A stretch of DNA of 11,661 bases from Peptostreptococcaceae bacterium (GTDB lineage: Bacteria; Bacillota; Clostridia; Peptostreptococcales; Anaerovoracaceae), in assembly GCA_016650115.1 (NCBI GenBank), contig JAENWI010000029.1, positions 1 to 11,661 of the forward strand, written 5' to 3'. A model generated the notes under the pieces. The model was not told the origin of the DNA. It saw only the letters and a program-made list of their open reading frames with translations, and did not search any database. Positions within the stretch are counted from its first letter, which is position 1. The number at the start of each line of letters is the position of its first letter. A program made the translations under genes and the position numbers. Below, piece by piece: positions 6,687-11,661 of the stretch.

Positions 6687-8582
6687 ATGAATCTTATACC
6701 ATTACCAGATAAAATAGTACCTCAGTCAGGCACGTTTAATATAGTTCACAATACAAGCATTGTGTTAGACATCAATCAGGGTGGGATTGATTTTGAAACT
6801 GCAAAGTTATTACAAAAGGAAATCGAAAAAGTTGTAGCCATCACCCTTCTTATAAAAAAAGGACCGGATAATGATAAGATCCACAATGAAAACTGCATCT
6901 CTTTCAAATTTAGTAAAACAGATAATAGAATTGAGGCATACAGTCTTTCAGTAAAACCAAAAAAAATAACCATTACAGCTAGTGGCAATGCAGGATTTTT
7001 ATATGGTGCCGCGACACTGATTCAATTATGCCGAACATCTCATGGGGTAATTGGCTGCGTAGATATTACAGATGAGCCCTCCTTTCCAAATAGAGGATAT
7101 TTACTGGATGTCAGCCGGGGAAGGGTTCCAACCATGAATAGCCTGAAAGAACTGGTGGATAAGCTGGCTCTTTACAAAGTTAATCAGCTTCAGCTATATG
7201 TGGAAAACAGTTTGCGTTTAGATGGTTTTGAAGAAATATGGTCCCAAACGGATCCTTTTCTGGCAGAGGAAATTTTGGACCTTGATCGGCACTGCCATAT
7301 GAGATGCATTGAGCTGGTACCATGTATAGCCACCTTTGGGCATTTATTCAACATACTTGATTCAGAGAGCTTTGCTAAATATAATGAAATAGAGCCGGAA
7401 CAGGGCAAAAAATTTACATGGTATAATCGGATGATGCACCATACTATAAATGTTTCGAATCCAGAAAGTATAACTTTTATTACAGGTATTCTTGATCAAT
7501 ACATATCATTATTCCGAAGTAATAAAATCAATATCTGCTGTGATGAAACCTTTGATTTAGGCACAGGCAAAAGTGCTGAGATGTCAAAAGAAATAACAAA
7601 AGGCAAAATGTATATTAATTATGTTAACAGCCTTGCTGAATTTCTTCAAAAAAAAGGTAAACAGGTAATGATTTGGGGAGATGTTCTGCAGAAAGAACAT
7701 GAATTAATCAGCGGATTAAATAAAAAGATTATCTGTCTAAACTGGTGGTATGAAGCTGGTGCTAAAGAAGAGCTTCTCAAGCCGTTTTCAGACAGGAAAT
7801 TTAAACAATACGTGTGCCCAAGTGTTTCGGGACACAGCCGGTTGATTAATGCCTATGATTTAAGCTTTACAAATATTAAAGAAATGGCAGAGCTGGGAAG
7901 TAAATATCATGTGGAGGGTTTTTTGAACACTGACTGGGGAGACAGCGGACATGTGAATATGCCGGCTCTTGCGGTCCCATGTATGATATATGGTGCAGCA
8001 AAAGGCTGGAATGTGAAAGATTCCAGAGACTTTACCACAATAAATCAGGTTATATCCTTAGTGGAATACGATGATCACAGTAAAACTCTGATTGGGCTTT
8101 TACATGAATTATCTCATCAGGATTTGATTATTTTCAAGGATTTTGAATTTTTCAGAGACTTTAGAGTGTACAATCAGGCCTACCTTCAGGACGGCGTCTA
8201 TCTGCATGAGAATACTAAAACTAAAATAATGGCTGTTTCAGAAAATAAGCTTAAAGAAGCCGTCTTAAAATGCGAAAAAATTATTGAAGATTTGAAACAG
8301 AATGATATTACAGCACATGCAGACGATAGACGGGAGGAAACGGAATATTATCTTGCAGCTCGGGGTGTGGCAATCATGCAAGAACTTGCACTGGTGATGA
8401 AACAAAAGGAATATGGTCAGGCTGTAAGCCTGATTGGTACGCCATATGAACTGGCAGGAAAATTTGAATACTGGATGATGGATTACTGCAGGAACTGGAG
8501 ATTTGACAGCCGCGAGAGCGAGTTATTCCGAATAAAAGAATTTGTTTGGCAGATATGTACAATACTCAGAAAATATAAATAA
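6687..8582 (+). CDS. Glycoside hydrolase family 20 beta-N-acetylhexosaminidase
   Basis: This 631-residue protein should cleave terminal beta-linked GlcNAc or GalNAc residues by substrate-assisted catalysis. An N-terminal GH20b-like domain (about 1-130) opens with MNLIPLPDKI and contains GNAGFLYGAATLIQL. The TIM barrel starts at FPNRGYLLDVSRGRVPTM (133-150) and carries the catalytic pair Asp286-Glu287 in CCDETFDLGTG. It continues through MIWGDVL, LNWWYE and NTDWGDSGHVNMPALAVP. A helical tail of about 150 residues follows. There is no signal peptide or membrane segment, so the enzyme is probably cytoplasmic and acts on imported oligosaccharides or muropeptide fragments. The ATG follows AGGAAAGGA with a 6-base gap. 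It is paired with nagA, which supports amino-sugar recycling. The exact substrate cannot be read from the sequence. Confidence 0.9.
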   Translation: MNLIPLPDKIVPQSGTFNIVHNTSIVLDINQGGIDFETAKLLQKEIEKVVAITLLIKKGPDNDKIHNENCISFKFSKTDNRIEAYSLSVKPKKITITASGNAGFLYGAATLIQLCRTSHGVIGCVDITDEPSFPNRGYLLDVSRGRVPTMNSLKELVDKLALYKVNQLQLYVENSLRLDGFEEIWSQTDPFLAEEILDLDRHCHMRCIELVPCIATFGHLFNILDSESFAKYNEIEPEQGKKFTWYNRMMHHTINVSNPESITFITGILDQYISLFRSNKINICCDETFDLGTGKSAEMSKEITKGKMYINYVNSLAEFLQKKGKQVMIWGDVLQKEHELISGLNKKIICLNWWYEAGAKEELLKPFSDRKFKQYVCPSVSGHSRLINAYDLSFTNIKEMAELGSKYHVEGFLNTDWGDSGHVNMPALAVPCMIYGAAKGWNVKDSRDFTTINQVISLVEYDDHSKTLIGLLHELSHQDLIIFKDFEFFRDFRVYNQAYLQDGVYLHENTKTKIMAVSENKLKEAVLKCEKIIEDLKQNDITAHADDRREETEYYLAARGVAIMQELALVMKQKEYGQAVSLIGTPYELAGKFEYWMMDYCRNWRFDSRESELFRIKEFVWQICTILRKYK

Positions 8583-8610
8583 ATAATTTGATAAATTAAG
8601 GACAACTTAT

Positions 8611-8652
8611 TTGACATATTTTGTAGTATTCCTCCATAGAAAAGTGTATAAT
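8611..8652 (+). promoter_or_regulatory. Weak promoter-like elements before L25 gene
   Basis: In the 189-base gap before the L25 gene, TTGACA (8611-8616) and TATAAT (8647-8652) both occur, but 30 bases apart, too far to act as one sigma-A promoter. TTGTAG (8621-8626) gives a 20-base spacing to the same -10, and TTGACA with CATAGA (8635-8640) gives 18. A promoter probably lies here, but which boxes pair is unclear. The gap shows no terminator for the GH20 gene and no additional gene. Confidence 0.35.
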
Positions 8653-8771
8653 GACTTAAAGGGTGTTTGCATTTTGTTGTGAGGATTCTATTCTTTTGGA
8701 AAATAATCTAAAGGTGAATTCAGTAAATATAGTTAAAGGTTCTACAATTAAAAGGCAAGAGGTAAAAAGAA

Positions 8772-9383
8772 ATGAAACAAATAGGAATCATAAAAGTTGA
8801 AAAAAGAGATCATGCAAGTACTGGAGAAAATGAGAGACTAAGAAAAACAGGTTTCTTGCCAGGAAATATTTGTGGGAAAGAAATTGGATCAATGGCGATT
8901 ACTGTCAATAAAGATGATCTAAGAAAGAAAATGAGTAAGTTTGGAAGAAATGCTGTATTTGAAATTGAAGTGGCTGGGGATAAAACCTATACAGTAATGA
9001 CAAATGAAATTCAAAGTCACGCGGTAAAAGGTATTGTGCATGTTGATTTTCAACAGATATCATTATCTGAAGAGGTTAAGACAGATGTAGTCATCAAGAT
9101 ATCGGGTAAAGAATCAATTGAAGCTCAAAGAATGATTTTAATTAATCATGCAGATACAATTTCTGTAAAGGGTTTACCTCAGAATATTCCGGATTCCATT
9201 GAGGTTAATGTAGCAGAGCTGAAATTGGGAGAAACCATAACATTTGGAGACGTTAAACTTCCAAAAGGTATTATTTGCGAAAGCAATCCAGCACATTTGG
9301 TAGCTACATTAATTGAATCGAAGCTTCAAGAAACTGAAGAAACAGAAGAAGCTGCCGTTGTTGGAGAGAAGCTCGAAGCTTAA
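8772..9383 (+). CDS. ctc: 50S ribosomal protein L25 / general stress protein Ctc
   Basis: This 203-residue protein is of the long TL5/Ctc type: an N-terminal 5S-rRNA-binding L25 domain (about 1-90) and a C-terminal beta domain (about 97-185). The N-terminus shows the usual pattern of a short strand, then GENERLRKTGFLPGNICGKE, then TVNKDDLRKKMSKFGRNAVFEIEV. The middle VKGIVHVDFQQISLSEEVKTDVVIKISGKE and VKGLPQNIPDSIEVNVAELKLGETITFGDVKLPKG are hallmarks of the family, followed by an acidic tail. It binds 5S rRNA in the large subunit; in Bacillus it is stress induced, but no sigma-B promoter was recognised here. The ribosome binding site AGAGG (8758-8762) lies 9 bases before the ATG. The gene stands alone between two non-coding stretches. 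Confidence 0.95.
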   Translation: MKQIGIIKVEKRDHASTGENERLRKTGFLPGNICGKEIGSMAITVNKDDLRKKMSKFGRNAVFEIEVAGDKTYTVMTNEIQSHAVKGIVHVDFQQISLSEEVKTDVVIKISGKESIEAQRMILINHADTISVKGLPQNIPDSIEVNVAELKLGETITFGDVKLPKGIICESNPAHLVATLIESKLQETEETEEAAVVGEKLEA

Positions 9384-9418
9384 AAATTCGAAAAACTGTT
9401 TTTTTAATAATAATTATT

Positions 9419-9457
9419 AGAGATCCACGATGTAATGATATCGTGGATCTCTCTTTT
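9419..9457 (+). terminator. Terminator of the L25 gene
   Basis: A 13-bp perfect stem (AGAGATCCACGAT at 9419-9431 with ATCGTGGATCTCT at 9440-9452) encloses an 8-base loop and is followed by CTTTT. It lies 36 bases after the L25 stop. The upstream arm is preceded by an AT-rich run and the stem is symmetrical, so it could also slow transcription arriving from the opposite strand. Confidence 0.9.
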
Positions 9458-9627
9458 ATGCGCGTGGGTGACAGAAGGCCGCTATATAAAGCGAATAAGC
9501 CGATTACTGAACGTTACGTGGCAAAACTGGTAATGGCGGCCTTAAAGACTTGTATGCCGCTGTTTTGTACCCTGCAGACCCACCGTGCAAGGCAGTTGTT
9601 CTTGGCTTTGAGTTAAACCCCAGCGGA
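9458..9627. other. GC-rich, self-complementary block of unknown nature
   Basis: This 170-base stretch between convergent genes is 50% G+C (85 of 170 between 9461 and 9630 by hand count), clearly richer than the AT-rich DNA around it. It contains nested complementary arms: GTGGGT (9464-9469) with ACCCAC (9578-9583), and AAGGCCGC (9475-9482) with GCGGCCTT (9536-9543). Inside these, CCGATTAC (9500-9507) pairs with GTAATGG (9530-9536) through one bulge. GCGGC (9536-9540) can alternatively pair with GCCGC (9556-9560). One 52-codon frame (9458-9616) and a minus-strand frame that stops at 9504 are open, but neither has a ribosome binding site. It could be a dispersed repeat, a structured RNA or a gene remnant; the sequence alone does not decide. 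Confidence 0.45.
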
Positions 9628-9641
9628 TTATGATACCGCTG
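9621..9641 (-). terminator. Small hairpin at the lipoprotein gene end
   Basis: CAGCGG (9621-9626) and CCGCTG (9636-9641) form a 6-bp stem with a 9-base loop that contains the stop codon of the minus-strand lipoprotein gene. Read on the minus strand it is followed by GGGGTTTAA rather than a proper U-run, so termination would be weak. It may belong to the neighbouring structured block. Confidence 0.35.
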
Positions 9642-11052
9642 ATTTCTTCCCTTTGATGATGTCAAGTAAAAGCTGGGTCTGAGTTATATAGTTTACGGTA
9701 TTGATTTTAATTGATACCAAATTAATTAAATGTTTGTTCTGTGCAAAAAAAGAATTTTCGGTCTCAGTAAAACTTCTCAATATTTTTGGCTCAATTTCAT
9801 ATTTATTTTTTCCTAAATCCGTGATAATATTTAAAAGCTCATTATCATCTTTCGATTCCCATAGGGGAGTTTCATTCAGAAGCAAGTAATTCATGTCCGA
9901 TAGGGAGGCTATAATATTATAAGAATCCTTTAATAGATTCAGACCATTCTTTTCCACTGAACGTCCAGAGACAATTAACTTGAAATCGTTATTTACAGTT
10001 GATATTTGGCCAATATTAGAAGTGGCTATAGTTTCTCCTGTTTCTTCATCATGAAGATAAACGCCATTAATCAGGGTATACAGCAAACTTACAATGCTGT
10101 CTGTATTTTCCAGGCTTAAAACCCGATCTAATGGATTGATTTCGGTAATTGCAAAAGTATAATTTTCTTCGTTATCTCCATAAGTGCCTTTGAACTTTTC
10201 TTGTAAATTTTGAACTTTTCTTGTAAATTTATTAACGTCATTATCATTAATTACTAAATTAATTGAAGCGTTTGTGGGATAGGTGTAAGGAGAAGATCCA
10301 CCATTGAAACTGCCTAATTCAAATAAAATCCCACTTGATTTACAGCTTGCCAGTAAATCCCCTATAATTTTAATCGGGTTTGGATGCTGACCAGATATTA
10401 CACTTGAATCCCCTCCAGTTAAATCGTTTATGGATATTTCATATGCCTTCGAGTAATTAGAAGTAACATACTCCAATGATTGTGATATCTGTCCAATCGT
10501 AGTTCCGGCACTGCCATTTAAAACAGTGAATTCAGGAGGGTTTTCCCCTTTGTTATAGCTCCAATCTAGATTAACCTGGTAATCAGTGAATAAATATCTG
10601 GAATTTATGCCTTTAGCTCCTGAAAAATCGTTTTTATCATTATTTGTAAATATTATTCTCATAAAATTATTTTCATTAGCATTTTCAATTAAGAATAATG
10701 ACATGGCGATTGACAGACAACGCTCCTCCATGTCTGTAAGGCCAATTGAAGTCTGTATATTTATCGAATCGCCGTTTTCATAACCCGCGGCGGCGGCCTT
10801 TGACATAATTACGTTTTTGTAATCATCATAAGAAGCCTTTATATCTCTTTGATTTGCCCACTTTAAAAGGTAATTGTCGAATTTTTCTATTGAAGTAAAT
10901 TTTTTTGATGCATTTATTAAATTGTTATATTCCTCTAATACGCCTGTTTCAATTTGATCATTACGAATTTCATCATTTGAAATTATTCCGCAAGATGAAA
11001 ATGATGCTATTAATAAAAGCGTGATTAATAAAACGGATATTTTTCTTTTCAT
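9628..11052 (-). CDS. Lipoprotein with degenerate M20/PepD-like peptidase fold
   Basis: This 474-residue protein starts with a basic n-region, a hydrophobic core and SFSSC, giving a lipid-anchored Cys21, so it should sit on the outer face of the membrane. Its body can be followed along M20 aminoacyl-histidine dipeptidase PepD: YKNVIMSKAAAAGYEN (78-92), IIFTNNDKNDFSGAKGI (133-149), VNLDWSYNKGE (160-170), ISINDLTGGDSSV (207-218), ELGSFNGGSSPYTYPTNA (245-262), FKGTYG (287-292), NGVYLHDEETGETIATSNIG (329-348), IVSGRSVEKNGLNLL (360-374) and INLVSIKI (443-450). The GHxDMV metal motif, the EE pair, the GGHSG histidine and the C-terminal metal histidine are absent; only Asp163 of NLD remains. It is therefore probably not a peptidase. 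Binding or scaffolding is possible but unproven. AAGGAGA precedes the ATG. It lies convergent to the L25 gene and divergent from the GNAT gene. Confidence 0.75.
   Translation of the reverse strand: MKRKISVLLITLLLIASFSSCGIISNDEIRNDQIETGVLEEYNNLINASKKFTSIEKFDNYLLKWANQRDIKASYDDYKNVIMSKAAAAGYENGDSINIQTSIGLTDMEERCLSIAMSLFLIENANENNFMRIIFTNNDKNDFSGAKGINSRYLFTDYQVNLDWSYNKGENPPEFTVLNGSAGTTIGQISQSLEYVTSNYSKAYEISINDLTGGDSSVISGQHPNPIKIIGDLLASCKSSGILFELGSFNGGSSPYTYPTNASINLVINDNDVNKFTRKVQNLQEKFKGTYGDNEENYTFAITEINPLDRVLSLENTDSIVSLLYTLINGVYLHDEETGETIATSNIGQISTVNNDFKLIVSGRSVEKNGLNLLKDSYNIIASLSDMNYLLLNETPLWESKDDNELLNIITDLGKNKYEIEPKILRSFTETENSFFAQNKHLINLVSIKINTVNYITQTQLLLDIIKGKKSAVS
10189..10230. repeat. Exact 20-bp tandem duplication inside the lipoprotein gene
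   Basis: TGAACTTTTCTTGTAAATTT occurs twice head to tail (10191-10210 and 10211-10230); two more matching bases precede the first copy. It lies in the coding region for residues about 275-288. Since 20 is not a multiple of 3, the copies are read in different frames, giving FTRKVQN and LQEKFK. Loss of one copy would shift the frame and end the protein after about 286 residues. Confidence 0.95.
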
Positions 11053-11114
11053 AATATTTATTGTCTCCTTTGAAAATTGTTGATTAAACCCTTTTAATAG
11101 TTAGTAAAATGCTA

Positions 11115-11120
11115 TATAAT
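11115..11120 (+). promoter_or_regulatory. Possible -10 box for the GNAT gene
   Basis: TATAAT lies in the 139-base divergent gap (11053-11191), 71 bases before the GNAT start. The -35 position is poor (TTTTAA at 11092-11097 with a 17-base spacer). The region is very AT-rich, so the match could be chance. No convincing promoter for the lipoprotein gene was found on the other strand. Confidence 0.35.
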
Positions 11121-11191
11121 AATATCATAAAGTAGTAATGATATGTGTGAATTCGAAAAAAAATCACAAATATATGGATAGGAGCTAAACT

Positions 11192-11661
11192 ATGGAATCT
11201 AAAAACCTGATAATAAGACAAACGACATTTGAAGACTGTTCATTATTTGCTACCTGGGAGAAAACATATGAGGTTACAGAGTTTTTTAGCATTGATGATA
11301 ATCGTAGTTATGAGCAAATAGTGAGTGAAATCATTTTTGCTGAACTAGATGAATCTAAATTACAGTTTACAATTTTATTGAAAGATTATCAAGGTGATGA
11401 TCAGGTTATAGGCAGGATATTTGTTACTCAATTGAATAAGATTTATGATTCTTTAGATATCACCAGAATATATATCGGGCCTAAAGAATGCAGAAATAAA
11501 GGTTATGGAGAAGAAGCTTTAAGGCTTTTCCTTGAATACTGTTTTATAAATTTACATACCGAGAGAGTAACACTTGACCATTTCTCAGGTAATGTAGTAG
11601 CTTCCAGATTATATTTGAAATTAGGTTTCCAATATGAAGGAGTTGCACGTAATGCTTCGAA
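11192..11661 (+). CDS. GNAT-family acetyltransferase, 5' part
   Basis: A reading frame starts at the ATG 11192, preceded by AGGAG about 8 bases upstream, and runs off the right edge after 156 codons. The pattern is that of a RimJ/RimL-type GNAT enzyme, which transfers acetyl from acetyl-CoA to an amine: an early LIIRQTTFEDC strand, a central VIGRIFVTQ strand, and the acetyl-CoA pyrophosphate-binding loop RNKGYGEEAL (101-110, R/QxxGxG/A). The later VTLDHFSGNVVASRLYLKLGFQYEG (126-150) contains the typical N-x-x-A-S-R-x-Y-x-K-x-G-F motif B. The substrate cannot be told; protein N-termini, antibiotics and small metabolites are all possible. It is transcribed away from the lipoprotein gene. Confidence 0.88.
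   Translation, partial: MESKNLIIRQTTFEDCSLFATWEKTYEVTEFFSIDDNRSYEQIVSEIIFAELDESKLQFTILLKDYQGDDQVIGRIFVTQLNKIYDSLDITRIYIGPKECRNKGYGEEALRLFLEYCFINLHTERVTLDHFSGNVVASRLYLKLGFQYEGVARNAS

Noticed and set aside
8611..8652. TTGACA and TATAAT as one sigma-A promoter for the L25 gene
   Set aside because: The 30-base spacing is far outside the working range, so they cannot be paired as a single promoter.
9458..9616. 52-codon plus-strand frame starting MRVGDRRPLYK
   Set aside because: Its ATG sits right behind the T-run of the L25 terminator, it has no ribosome binding site, and other frames of the same segment are also open. It is better treated as part of the structured block.
1..11661. CRISPR arrays, insertion sequences, tRNA or rRNA genes
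   Set aside because: No spaced direct repeats, transposase frames, tRNA cloverleaf-like segments or rRNA motifs were seen on either strand.

Overview
The window is about 11.7 kb of low-GC DNA that looks like an anaerobic Firmicute, most likely a clostridial lineage. The evidence is AT-rich intergenic DNA, strong AGGAGG-type ribosome binding sites, sigma-A promoters, a split glycine decarboxylase P-protein (gcvPA plus gcvPB), a tandem glycine riboswitch, and an L25/Ctc protein of TL5 length. The species cannot be fixed from the sequence.

Layout: (1) 1-511, the 3' part of an AmmeMemoRadiSam-type radical SAM gene (amrS-like) that stops before the Cys-containing tail I expect in the family. (2) 563-865, a near-perfect sigma-A promoter, then a complete two-aptamer glycine riboswitch with leader-linker kink-turn, ending in an intrinsic terminator. 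(3) 902-5205, gcvT-gcvH-gcvPA-gcvPB, a tightly packed glycine cleavage operon whose genes overlap or abut. No lpd or lipoate-attachment gene is present, so the L-protein must come from elsewhere. (4) 5257-5434, an extended -10 promoter and a leader with a strong terminator just ahead of nagA, a candidate attenuator of unknown ligand. (5) 5463-8582, nagA and a signal-less GH20 hexosaminidase, a small cytoplasmic amino-sugar recycling operon. (6) 8772-9457, ribosomal protein L25/Ctc and its terminator. (7) 9458-9627, a GC-rich (50%), highly self-complementary block with no convincing gene. (8) 9628-11052 on the minus strand, a lipoprotein. Its sequence can be followed along the whole M20 PepD (aminoacyl-histidine dipeptidase) fold, but nearly every metal ligand is gone. 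It also carries an exact 20-bp tandem repeat read in two frames. (9) 11192-end, a GNAT acetyltransferase cut by the window edge.

How the genes work together: glycine sensed by the riboswitch should switch on the T, H and P proteins, which with an L-protein elsewhere convert glycine to CO2, ammonia, methylene-THF and NADH. The GH20 enzyme would release N-acetylhexosamine inside the cell. Once phosphorylated, GlcNAc would be deacetylated by NagA. The most unusual items are the metal-less PepD-like lipoprotein with its frame-critical repeat, the structured block beside it, and the nagA leader.
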